In this document: positions 36,541-46,913 of the stretch, piece after piece
Layout of the letters: each line of letters opens with the position of its first letter
Position numbering within the stretch: position 1 is the stretch's first letter
Source: Anagrus nilaparvatae
Taxonomy: Eukaryota; Arthropoda; Insecta; Hymenoptera; Mymaridae
Assembly (NCBI GenBank): GCA_022575985.1
Contig: JAKSXM010000156.1
Coordinates: 3,286,001-3,350,000, forward strand
Direction of reading: 5' to 3'
DNA length: 64,000 nt
The notes under the pieces: generated by a model
Told to the model about the DNA's origin: nothing
Database searches by the model: none
Seen by the model: the letters and a program-made list of their open reading frames with translations, nothing else
Translations under genes and position numbers: made by a program

Positions 36541-37925
36541 CTTCATTTCATTTATTGCATTCAAATATGATAAGCCAAATCAGTTTATAGTTAATATTTT
36601 TGCAAAATTTATTTCATCTATTTTTTAATAATTTTTTAAATGATTAAAATAATAATTCATTTTTATAGATCGAAAAATTGAAAAGGGTTTTTGCAACAAG
36701 GGTAACTCGAGTCTGATAGAAATGACGCAACTGATAATGGACTTAACTTTGTTAAATTTTTAATATTTTTATCTTAAATTGTAACTAAATTTGTACTTGA
36801 TTCAGAATCAAGTTCAGAATTCAAAACGGCAAGTAATATTTTAAAATAAGAATGAATCTAATATACATTTTTTTTGTAAATCATTTTTGAAGATGTGTGT
36901 ACATAAAGTACAATTTCTTGGGTGTAAAAAATGCCACATTTCACTTTACAAAAAAAAAATGTTCACTTTGCAAGCTTGTAAAAATATTGCACTTTACATC
37001 CTTGAAAGCATACTTCATGTAGAAACTATTATAAATAAAATCCAATTCTTTAAAAAAAATTTTTTTATCTCATGTGAAATTTTTTTTAAAACATAAAAAA
37101 GTACTAAATTTATTACTTTTTTTTTGCATAAAAATAAAAATAATTTGAATTAAAGCTATATTTTATTAAATCCAACCATAACAGTGAAATAAATCATTTA
37201 AGTTTAGGTTAACCTATTTTAAAAACAATACGAATAATTTCAGGAAGCATAATTTAATAAAGAAATAAAGTAATGAAAAAAATGTTAAAAATTCGTATAA
37301 AAAGTCAAAATGTTATTTTTTCTAACAATATAATTGTTCGTAAAACTTTATTATAATCAAGCTAACGATTAAATGGTATGAAGTAACGATCCATGTAATT
37401 TAAGCACACGCTATAAGTATTAACAAGATTTTAGGTACGCGCATATAATATAAACCATATTATAAATCTTTGCGCGTTTTTTAGTGTTGAGAGGCTCATT
37501 AGAATTCACCCTTTGCATTATATATGCTTTATACTTTTTTTTTTTAGTTGATGTTATTGACAGTTTTAACTCTTCCTGTTTTATATATAATCATGTACAT
37601 GCATAAGTATTTTGTGCACTATTATAAATTCACAGTCTGTTGTCAGGTTCAAATTTTATAGCGATTCATAAGTTTTTGTAATAATTTTAATTACAATAGA
37701 AGGGCATACTTGAAAAAAGATTTTAACAAATTTAAAAGCTAATTTTGTTAAATAATCATTATTTTTATTTTAAATAACTAGAAAAAATTTAGGGGGTACC
37801 TCTGAGCTTATTTATTTTGGCTTTGCCCCTTGGATAATTTGTGTTGTTAAACTTCCATCAACAACTTATTAGACAAGAGTTATAATTTCTTGTACATTTT
37901 ACAACTTCCAAAATAAGTTTTTCAG
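36541..37925. other. AT-rich non-coding DNA, nothing recognised
   Basis: Short random frames only (36887-37096 plus). No repeat boundary was recognised. Confidence 0.35.
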
Positions 37926-37942
37926 GAGTTTGAAAAAAATTT

Positions 37943-38192
37943 TTAAAGAAGGAAGAAAATTAAATAATCACCAGTATAAGAACCTGCAATGTTGTCAAAA
38001 GAGCTTTCATCTCTCTTTAGATCACCTAATTGCCTTATAATTTCAAGAACTTCACAATTTATTGCAGATTCACCGACAATTTTTTTATAATTTAAAGAGC
38101 TGCTCTTATGATTAGTCGTACTGATCAATGAATGTCTATCAGTATTTGTAATTTTCTCATCAGTTTTCGATTTATTGGGAACTTTTTTGCAA
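37943..38192 (-). pseudogene. Unidentified coding-like fragment on the minus strand
   Basis: An open frame of about 80 codons on the minus strand, without a stop from about 38192 to 37943, has a non-random composition (Asp, Glu, Ser and Asn rich, few Phe/Leu runs) unlike the neighbouring shadow frames. It includes KVPNKSKTDEKITNTDRH, IVGESAINCEVLEIIRQLGD and LKRDESSFDNIAGSYTGD. No family was recognised. It could be an exon of an unseen gene, a transposon remnant or chance; no convincing splice pair was found. Confidence 0.3.
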
Positions 38193-38329
38193 TTTTAAAT
38201 TATTTAAATTTTTTAAAACTTTGACATTATTCTAATAAAAATCTAGAGATAGATTATCCTCAGATAATTTTATTTCTTTTACGTGAGTAAAATTTAAGGC
38301 AATTTTGTAAAATCAAGGCCAACTGGAAG

Positions 38330-38545
38330 ATATGTAGTTGAGTTAAAAGGCAGCAGTGTCATTTAGAATATAGCCTAAAAAACCCTATCTTATAGCATAA
38401 AACTCTGCTAGACATTTTAATTTCTAAGCCCAGAAGGCCAATTCAGGTTAACTGTGGATATGATGAATGTTTTTTCAATTACCTCAACCTGTTTTGAAAG
38501 TCAGAGGCTTCCCAAACATTTGACACTCCCCTTGTAAGAGTGTTT
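38330..38545 (-). repeat. Repeat family P, copy 4
   Basis: It shows the P landmarks in order: CCTAAAAAACCCTATCTTAT, TTTCTAAGCCCAGAAGGCC, GATGAATGTTTTTTCAATTA, and CACTCCCCTTGTAAGAGTG at the end. It is diverged and probably truncated at its left side. Confidence 0.7.
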
Positions 38546-39212
38546 ATATTTTGGTTACTGCGTACTTTGACTTCCAGTAAAAGTTGCTATTGTATTTTTA
38601 TACTTAAATATGCGTACAATTTTCTGAGGAATGCAAACTTTCTGTAAGATTTTCATTTTGTCATTTGACTTAGAAAAAATTTAAATATAATTTTTTCATT
38701 TTATTATGTTAATCTTTTTTATTGTATTATTATAATTAAATAATAAAAAAAAACTTTATCTGCATTATTACTTGTTTATTTTATTTACAACACCCTAATA
38801 CTAATTAAATTTTTAAAAAAATATCTTGTTTATTTCTTTAAAATAAAATTATCAGCTTGGAAGTTTTAATAATTATCTCTGTTTATATAGTTAGAGTTTT
38901 ATTGTATTTTTAAATTTTAACTTATCACCATGGTAAAATTTCAAAATTAAGATAAAAATAATAATTAATGTTATTCTAAGATAAATCAAAATAGGTAAAA
39001 ATGAATAAACGATAATTAAAATTAAATAAAAATACTTGCTTTTTGAGCTAAGAATTTTTTCTTTGTTTTTGCAATAAATTGACTACGTTTCGAAGACTTT
39101 CAGTCTTCATTATGAAGGCAAAAACTGTACAATATTTTACAAAATTTTACAAAATTTTTTTTACAATTATTTAAAATTAATTTTACCTTATTGAATAAGC
39201 TTAATTAAATAA
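38546..39212. other. Non-coding DNA, nothing recognised
   Basis: AT-rich DNA between family P copy 4 and the F-box-like remnant. No feature was identified. Confidence 0.35.
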
Positions 39213-41450
39213 TATATAAAATTCTTCACTGAGTATCAAACAGATTCTTTTGCATATTTTAAACTAATAATTGAACTGGTTAGCAAAATATGGAACAAAG
39301 TTAGAAAACTTACTCGGAGCCATATAAACTACATTGAGTGTTCTTTTATTGAAGATAATTTAGATGATATGAATTTATTGGCTCCTTTATTTTCGAATAT
39401 TGACTTCAATGAAAAAAAGAAAAATCTTCTGATAACTATTTTAAACAGATGTGGAATATATTTAAGTGAAATCAATATGGGTATAAGTTCAACTTTTCAA
39501 TTAAAAATTGCAGATTTAGATTATTAGATCATATATTTAAGAGTTTATAATAAATTTAAAAAAAAAATAAATGAACGTAATAAAAAATTAGGGTCTACTC
39601 GAAACCTACACATTTTGTTTTGACCTTGCACATCTATTTTCTTATACATTTTCCTGCACGAAAAAAATATTACACATTAAATTAATTATCAAAATAAATT
39701 ATAGAAGCGATAATTTCAGTTCATAATATGAAAATTTATTCGAATTTTCTTTAGAAGAAAACTATCGAACTGAATCAACAATTTTTTCAGATATTTTATC
39801 AAGGCAGAAAAATTTGAACAAACGAATATTTAATAATTCGTTAGAGTATTATTTAAACTTTGAAAAAGTACCTGACCAGAGTTTTAAAGTACTATAAAAT
39901 CAGGTTATGAATGTTGCGAAGATGAAGAAATTAAAAAATTATTTATTAATCATCTTAGTAATTTAGAAACACTAACTTTACTTTTTGAAGTTTAAGTAAA
40001 TAAGTCAGAATTAGAAATCATTTTTGAATTTTTAAAAATAAATATTAAAAATTTTGCTTCAGTTTCCAGGATTTGACCCAGATTAAAATTCTTTACCAAA
40101 TACTGATTTTTCTAGATTATTAAACCTTAAAATATTTTTAATTTATCAAAAAATAGAGTGCAATGAATCATGCCTTAAATTCAAGACTTGAAAAGTGCCA
40201 ATTACCAAAAAACCAATTTTCAAATTTAGAGACTTCGATCGAGACTGTTATACCTAAACGTATATTTTTCAAAATACGTTAATTTAGAATTTCGAGAATT
40301 TATTAAAAATAATAACGTAAAAAAATTGTTAGAAAGAAATGGCCAGTACAATGAAAACACTTTGGCAACTCTCTATCAATTCAAATACGAAAATAAATTA
40401 AGTAATAATTTGAAATGGATGAAATACGGCTTAATATGATCCAATCATCCATTCCAGAAAAAGCAGACTTCATACAAATTTTCAAAATTTTTAAGGGAAT
40501 AAGAACTCGACTTGTAAATGAACCAGCTTAACCTGCAAACCAATATTCTGGTGAAATAACGGAAATGGAAACGAATTCAGAAAATAAGAGAATAAATTTT
40601 TTTTCTTGATTATAACTTTAGCTAATGTTCTTAGATTAAACCCTAATATTAATTTTTTTTAAACATCTGCTGCAAAAACTATTTACATCAGCAAATATTG
40701 TAAATAAAATGTAAATACAATGAAAATGTTGAATATGAAGAAATTTTACTGAAATTAATAAAATTAAAAGCAGTTTTAACAAACGAAAGAAGACTGATTC
40801 AAGTTTTAAGAGGCACGCAATATGCAGCATTATAACAAAAAATGCCAATAATAAAGAAAAAAAAGAAATAAAGTTTTTTTTTAAATCTTAGCATTTTTAA
40901 AGCTAGGCAAAAATTCGAAATTATGTACGAAGCATCAATAATTGCTAATAATTTTGAAGATTGTTATATCATAGATAAAGAATATTTATTAAAATATTTA
41001 TAAAAAATATTTAATGGGTTAATAGAGCATACAGTATTTGATGGTAGACATTTAAAAGATACGTTCAGAATTCAAAATACTGATATATTTAGGATTGATC
41101 TAATTTTAGATAATAATTAATAATTTAACTCAAATTAATTGAATATTTTTAAAAATAAAATTTAATTAAAAGAAATTTTGAATAAAGTAGGAAAAATTCC
41201 GAATTTGCGAATCAATTTTATAAGATGCATTGACATTGGTGGCAACGAAGAATCATTTATTAAAGATTGGTAATACTTCGATGAAATTAAAGAATAAGTA
41301 GCGATACATTAATTAAAATAAGCGAATGTGATAACACTTACTCTGTTTTGAGAGCTACTTTAGAAAATTGTAAAATAAGAACATAAGATATCAATATTTT
41401 TTTACTTCAATAGTTTTTAGAGACAGCAATGTAGAAAGAATTAAACAGCC
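39213..41450 (+). pseudogene. Decayed F-box/LRR-like gene
   Basis: Successive plus-strand frames read like one protein broken by stops and frameshifts. The first, 39213-39527 (104 codons), has FKLIIELVSKIWNKVRKLTR followed by SHINYIECSF, which resembles the C-terminal part of an F-box (L...CK-W). Then ILNRCGIYLSEINM resembles the beginning of a leucine-rich repeat block. A single TAG interrupts it and the same frame continues to about 39620 (YLRVYNKFKKKINERNKK). Later pieces include RTESTIFSDILSRQKNLNKR (about 39758-39895), IKKLFINHLSNLETLTLLFE (to about 39996), FREFIKNNNVKKLLERNG (about 40290), FEIMYEASIIANNFEDCYII (about 40915) and KVGKIPNLRINFIRCIDIGG (about 41187). Leu/Asn-rich 25-residue-like texture supports LRRs. 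The assignment is by pattern, without alignment. No intact frame survives. Confidence 0.55.
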
Positions 41451-41819
41451 CAGAAAATAAAGAAATGAAAAAATTTCAAATTTTGTTTGGATTTTCAATT
41501 ATTGGGGAAAATTAGTTTTTTACGTATTTTTATAAATTTAAAAAAATACAATGCATTTAGTAAAAAAAAAATCAAACAATTGATAACTCCTTAGAATTTT
41601 CGTTAGTAACAAAATTTATTTTATTGCTAATATTGAAAATATTACCAAAAGTCCGCAAATTATTTGGTTCGAAAAGTGAATTACGTAGAAATATTTATCC
41701 GGCAATTGATAAATATCATTAAAAAAATTAAGACAATTGGGTATTCAAAATATTTTTAAATAATAATTTTTAAAACTTTAAAATTTTTTTACTTTAGAAT
41801 ATAAAACAACATGTTTTAA

Positions 41820-42142
41820 AGAGACTCTAAGCAAATATTAGATACGAAAGGAGTTTACCACTATAATGCGAGAACCAATTTTGGTGATGAAAAACTTATT
41901 TTTGGAAGTATAGAGGCGGATTCCAACATTTATATTTTTTACAATTTTTCCGATAGGAAAGTAAAAGTTGAAGATTGTATGAAGCTAGATCGAAAAGAAA
42001 AAAAACATACCGATCTACCATCAAAACGAAAAATTTTAAAATGCAAGTTCATAATGCTATCTTGACAAAGTCAAGCGAAGTTTTTAAATTAATGATCGAA
42101 TACGAAATAAAAGAAAAACTCACGAATGATATAGATCTTTAA
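41820..42142 (+). pseudogene. BTB/POZ-domain pseudogene fragment, frameshifted
   Basis: An open frame at 41820-42065 encodes an acidic/basic linker-like stretch (ILDTKGVYHYNARTNFGDEK, IFYNFSDRKVKVEDCMKLD) not recognised by itself. In the frame one step over, from about 42035 to the stop at 42140-42142, it reads QVHNAILTKSSEVFKLMIEY then EIKEKLTNDIDL. The order HxAIL..SS.VF..M.E...KE is the hallmark of a BTB/POZ core (compare the H-x-x-(I/V)LA..S..F..MF pattern known for the family), so the two frames were probably one protein before a frameshift. A MATH-BTB (SPOP-like) protein is possible but the upstream part does not show a clear MATH domain. The domain stops short, so the piece is dead. 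Confidence 0.6.
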
Positions 42143-42424
42143 CCAAAAAATAACCAAAAAATTAGTAAGTTTTACGGTATTGTGGTTTTAGTTTTCTTAA
42201 GTTTTTCCAAGTAAATATGCTCAATCGTTAAAAAAATTCGTTCTAAATGAAAATAATTTCAGTATTATTGAAAAATGTTTAGCACAAAATTTTTTGATAC
42301 TTAAAAATTTTTGATACAATAAAACCTATTTTCATCGGAAATTCTTAATTTGTGAGAAATTTAAAAATTAGTAAAACAAAGGAATCAATATTTAATCAAC
42401 ATTTAACTTTAAAATTTAAAATTA

Positions 42425-42690
42425 GAATAAACCGTAAGGTGCGTAACATTCCTCCTCGAAAGTTTTGCTACTTCGTCCCATCTCTTGCTTACTATAGTTC
42501 CAGCTACATTTTATCTTTTATTGATAGATGTTCATAGATCCCGACCAAAACAAACGGCAGCACACCACCTTATTATAACATAACCACTGGCGCGCCAGAA
42601 CGCGTGACTTATGGTATCAATCTACTGCGTTCTTGTTTTCTCGGGATGTTAATTTGTGAGTCTTCATCGTGATGTCTATAGTAACTACAT
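42425..42690. other. GC-richer island of unknown nature
   Basis: Base composition changes abruptly to a more balanced mix (for example CGTAAGGTGCGTAACATTCC, CTGGCGCGCCAGAACGCG, GGCAGCACACCACC). A perfect palindrome CTGGCGCGCCAG lies at about 42586-42597. The plus-strand frame 42352-42537 crosses the boundary and has no known domain. It may be the 5' region of an unrecognised transposon or a short piece of transferred sequence. Confidence 0.35.
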
Positions 42691-42744
42691 TTGAATCAGT
42701 TGATTTATCTGCAATGACAAACGTTTTTATTAAATTTTCCTCAA

Positions 42745-42905
42745 GAATAGTATTTTAAGTACCAAGGGATCGAAACTTTTTATACTGATAAGAGTTTTCC
42801 ACCTGTGGCATTAAAGATATTTTTTGCCTGCCTATAACTGGCGCAAGATTTTTTACGCAACATATAACGCATGAGTTTCACACCCAGGCAGGCAAAAAAA
42901 TATTT
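42745..42905. repeat. Fold-back repeat sharing AGTATTTTAAGTA..CAAGGG with 43720
   Basis: The stretch contains AATAGTATTTTAAGTACCAAGGG and a pair of inverted words: AAAGATATTTTTTGCCTGCCT and CAGGCAGGCAAAAAAATATTT, which together form a hairpin around TTTTTTGCCTGCC. The AGTATTTTAAGTA..CAAGGG word recurs at 43726-43745 before a similar GC-richer hairpin. Confidence 0.55.
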
Positions 42906-43221
42906 ATAAATTATACTGATTTGTTTAAATTCTTATATTTACCTATTGACTGCGTTATGTTCTTTTAAATTATTTTTAATCTTCAAATTTCCATTTTTTA
43001 AATAAATTTTAGTTTTACATTTTAGACAAATTATAGACACAAAATTACACCTTGAATTGTCTTAAATCTATGGCAACTGAAATACTAACGGCGTTATTTA
43101 TATCTTTTTATAAAAAATTTCAAGTTGATAACTTTATTTGAATGAAACAAACAAGTTTACTTTTACATAGTATTTCTTAATTAACAGTATTATCAGTAAA
43201 ATAAATAAAAGATAACAGATA

Positions 43222-43324
43222 AAATAATATAATGTTGAATCTAACGATCATGTGAGAGCTGTAATTATTATACCTACAACATGTCGTTGCTCACATGATC
43301 GTTAGATTCAACATTATATTATTT
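43222..43324. repeat. Perfect 35 bp inverted repeat with 33-base loop
   Basis: Bases 43222-43256 are exactly complementary to 43290-43324 (core TGAATCTAACGATCATGTGA). Perfect complementarity over 35 bp in AT-rich surroundings, with a GC-containing core, is not expected by chance. It could be a very small MITE or a structured RNA precursor. No other copy was seen in the window. Confidence 0.8.
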
Positions 43325-43447
43325 ACATAAATGAGAGCGTTAGCTTCAAAAAAGTTTTTTTTTAAATAACAGATATAAATTTTATTTTTTATTTGTTTAT
43401 TAATTGGAATTTTTATTTTAATATATCACTAATTTAAAAAAAAAAAT

Positions 43448-43555
43448 TTAACATGGAACATGTTCTTAGGGAGGAAGCCTGAAAAAAACTCGTGTAGCGG
43501 GAAGGGGTGAAAAAGTGACGTTTTTAGGGTTAAAAAATATGACATTTTTAATACT
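43448..43555 (-). repeat. Repeat family Q, copy 4, truncated, reverse orientation
   Basis: It begins TTAACATGGAACATGTTC (reverse complement of the Q right end), followed by AGGGAGGAAGCC, GGGAAGGGGTGAAAAAGTGAC and GTTTTTAGGG, which correspond to the poly-C/ACGTCACTTTTTTACCC block of the copy at 48934-49324. The left half of the element is absent. Confidence 0.7.
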
Positions 43556-43589
43556 GATTATTCTCTTACTTTCTGAACGCTGAGTAGGA

Positions 43590-43960
43590 AATAGCTATTT
43601 TTTAAACAAGGGACAAAATATTGGTTTTGATTTTGTATGCAGTTATATGCAGACAGTACTAATGGGCAAAAAAGCCGTCTCCCGAGGGCAGAAAATAGGC
43701 TTTTTTTGCCCTAGATATGTAATAGTATTTTAAGTATCAAGGGCGTAAAGGTTTCGGCACTAGCGTGAGCATTAGCACGAGTGCTCGGCGAAGCCGGGCA
43801 CGAGTGATAAGTGTTCACGCTCGTGTCTAAAGTATTTCGCCCATGATGCTTACACTATTTTTTGCCCACCTAGGCGTACAACGAGTTCAGAAAATTCTTT
43901 AAACACGAGTTTTACGCCCGGGAGGGCAAAAAATTTTATACGGCCCCTATTCGGCCCCTA
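43590..43960. repeat. GC-richer hairpin repeat with TTTTTTGCCC / GGGCAAAAAA ends
   Basis: It contains AAACAAGGGACAAAATATTGG and TATGCAGTTATATGCAGACAG, also seen in modified form in the fold-back at 54185-54305; then AATGGGCAAAAAAGCC, AGTATTTTAAGTATCAAGGG, GCACTAGCGTGAGC, CACGAGTGCTCGGCGAAGCC and CGGGCACGAGTG with inverted counterparts (CACGCTCGTG), and finally CTATTTTTTGCCCACC and GGAGGGCAAAAAATTTTATA. Several short inverted words are nested. It is non-coding and unclassified. Confidence 0.6.
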
Positions 43961-45590
43961 TACTATTCACTTGAATAAATTCATTCACCAATTGAGCACA
44001 TCATTGAATTTGAGTATATAAAATTAAAATACTTAGATTTTACTTAATTTTAGCCACACGTCTAAATTTATGATCACAAAAACGAACGTCTTATTTCTCA
44101 AACAGCTTTCAACAGACTAAAGTTTATACTATTTTTAAGTCTAAAGAAAATCATGATTTGAAATAAAACCATGATTATGTATTCTCTTATGATGACAATT
44201 TGAATTTAAAAAAAAACAGTAAAATAATAATCGTATTTCTATTCATGTAGTAATTCCAAATCAAGAAAAAAAATCAGTGTTAAAAAAAAGTTTAAATCTA
44301 GTCTTTAATTAAAATTTAATTTTTTGGAAATCCCAATAAAACTTATCTATGATAAAAAGGTCGTAGAAATTTTGAGATTTTTATAAATTTTTAACACTCT
44401 TTACATATTATTTAAAAAATTTTTTTAAAAAATCAATGAATGACCTAATAGTCTGAAAATTATTTGAAGTAAGGCAAACTAAAATTCAGCATGACTTAAT
44501 CCACTTTTTAAATAAAAACAAAATTTAAAAAAAGTATTTCCACCCAATAAAAGCTAAAAAAATGCTTTTTTATAAAAGTTCTTAATTTTTCCCTGAAGGT
44601 AAAATAATATTAAGAAAAATTAATTCAATTTATGTGAATTAGGTTCCCATAATTAATGCTAATGCTAAACTGAATTTTAAGAAGGAATTTTATCAAGATA
44701 ACTAGATCTAGGTTTTGTAGTCAAAATTAAATGGGTTATGAGGACTATAAAGAGTTATTCAGTGTCTTGGAAATCATAGACACGTTTCTAATTTTATGAA
44801 AAACCTGTCTCGTGATACAATCAAAACCTATACATTATGGAATGTGAAAAAATAAAAAATAGCCAAAATCACAGGTAAATTACTCCATAAAGTAAAGCAT
44901 GTCATTTTTGGGGTATTCATTTTTTCTGGCCAAGGGTTGTACAATATGATTTATCTTTATCAGCTGAGAAAAAACACGTCTTAGGTGACAACGCAGTGGC
45001 CTAGGTGTATGTGTTTTTTAGCGGATAACAAAAGATTTTATTTTTCAAAGGTTCTATCAGACGAATTTGGCTGGACATTCCCATACATTTGAGTTTCATA
45101 TTCCGTGTATTATTTTTCAAACATGTGTTTGTTTTTTAATAATTAAGTATATAAAAAAGAATTTAATATTTATATGTATTTGATTTCAACCTATTTACGT
45201 AAGTCCTGTTAATAAGCAATAAAAATATTCATATTGATAAAAAATACGTATCTGAAATAGAAAAAATAAAACAAAAATGAAATATTTTTAAGTATATAGT
45301 TATAAAAACAAGTAAATATTAGTTATGATTAAATTTTATATCTGAAAATTATCATCAATAAAATTCAATCACACAAAAATTTAGTTACGGAGAGTATTTA
45401 GACTTATAACCATTTAATATACAGGGTCATTTTAACTTACACTCAAATATCTCTAAAACAAAGCAAAATAACGAAAAATGTTTCATATACAAGTTGTTTG
45501 GTTGGAGAGAGGGCCATCTAATGGGGGGCATTAGATTTGGATCTTACGGACCCATCGGGCCCATCTAGACCCACTTAGGAATTCTAGGAT
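43961..45590. other. AT-rich non-coding DNA, nothing recognised
   Basis: No gene or bounded repeat was recognised. Composition rises slightly near 44920-45080 without an identifiable feature. Confidence 0.35.
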
Positions 45591-45595
45591 TCTAA

Positions 45596-46065
45596 CTTTG
45601 TTGAGGTGGAAGACTTTTGGCGATTATTTGAGATTTTGGGTCCTATAGACCTTAATGGGCACAATTGGGCTTTTTTTAAATCTCAATATGAAAAAGCCAT
45701 TACTTTAATAATTATTAACATTGTTATTGTAAGTTTGTTGTGGGGGAAAACTTTTGGCGATTACTTGAGATTTTGGGGTCTACAGACCAAAAAATGTCTA
45801 ACCAAAACATATTTTTTATTTATTTTGAGCTTTACAAAAAGCCCAATTGGACCCATTAAGGTAGTTATTATTTCTATTAGTACACAAAATATCAAATAAT
45901 CGCCAAAAATTTTCCTCCACTACAAACTTAGAATAAAAATGGTAGTATGCACCGAAAATATCATTTTGTTGATTTTGAGCTTTAAAAAAAGCCAATTTAG
46001 ACCCATTAAGGTATGTAGAACCCAAAATCTCAAATAATCATCAAAAGGCTTCCCCACAAAAAATA
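45596..46065. repeat. Fold-back repeat with direct sub-repeats
   Basis: GAGGTGGAAGACTTTTGGCG followed by ATTATTTGAGATTTTGGGTC (from 45604) recurs in direct orientation at about 45748-45785 (GGGGAAAACTTTTGGCGATTA) and twice in reverse complement (AAATAATCGCCAAAAATTTTCC near 45893, and CCCAAAATCTCAAATAATCATC near 46020). The word GGGC..AATTGGGCTTTTT and its complement AAAAAGCCCAATTGGACCC also alternate. It is a small palindromic cluster of four diverged units. The open frames on both strands (45606-45899, 45816-46025) are products of the symmetry. Confidence 0.7.
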
Positions 46066-46913
46066 TACAATAAAAATGGTAATAACTACCAAAAACATCT
46101 TATTTTTCATTCAGAGCCGTATAAAAACTCTTTTGGGTCTCAAAAATGGGCCTTGAATTTTTTGTTTAGCCAAAATCGTATCTGGACTTAAAATTTGCTG
46201 CAGGATCTAAAGGCTATGCCCGGATCTATATAGTGAATCGGACCACGAAAGATATTTAAAAACTAATTGTATTAGGTCAAAGTAAACCTAAAAAAAATAG
46301 GATCCTGAAGTTTTCAGACCTCCAGATGCCTTCAGCTCTGATTGGCGGCCATTAATGACAAAAAAAAAAGTAAATTTTTAGCGACTTTTTAGCCGACTTT
46401 CTGATACTCCCGTGGTAAAACAATTCTGGCAAAATGATCTTGCGACCTCTCATTCAAAAGGTTAGACGATATGCTTTGAGATAAAATTATTTTTGGAAGT
46501 GATTTTAGTGCATCCTTTTGATTGGTAGACCATAAATCGTCCAAAATAAATTTTTATTCTTCTTAAATTTCAACTTTGGCAGCGATTAAAAAAAAATTAA
46601 GAGATATGCCCATTCTATTTTTTTTTTAACTAATGAAAAATAAAACAAATTTTCATTTCCGAATATCCGCGCTCAAAAATATTTGGGGCAACATGGTAAA
46701 ATACTTAAAAAACTGAAATAACTTTAGTTTTTAATTTTGCGATTTTTCGAAAAAGAACCTCGCACAAATGAATAGGAAATGTCCGTTTGATCAAATTAGT
46801 TGAATTTTTGGTATGTTTTAGATTTTATTATCCTGAAAAAAAGTCTCCATGGACACAAAGCTCCAAAGTCTCAACTTTGGCTGCTACGGAGCTTGAAAGC
46901 TCCATAGCTCTAT
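46066..46913. other. Non-coding DNA, nothing clearly recognised
   Basis: A moderately less AT-rich stretch containing GATTGGCGGCCATTAATGAC and, near the right end, a small hairpin (GGAGCTTGAAAGCTCC). No coding frame has supporting context. Confidence 0.35.

Noticed and set aside
42352..42537. 61-codon frame as a gene
   Set aside because: It crosses the sharp compositional boundary at about 42425 and has no domain, promoter or splice signal.
43222..43324. A confident miRNA gene call
   Set aside because: A perfect 35 bp stem lacks the mismatches typical of animal pre-miRNAs and no expression data are available; kept as an inverted repeat.
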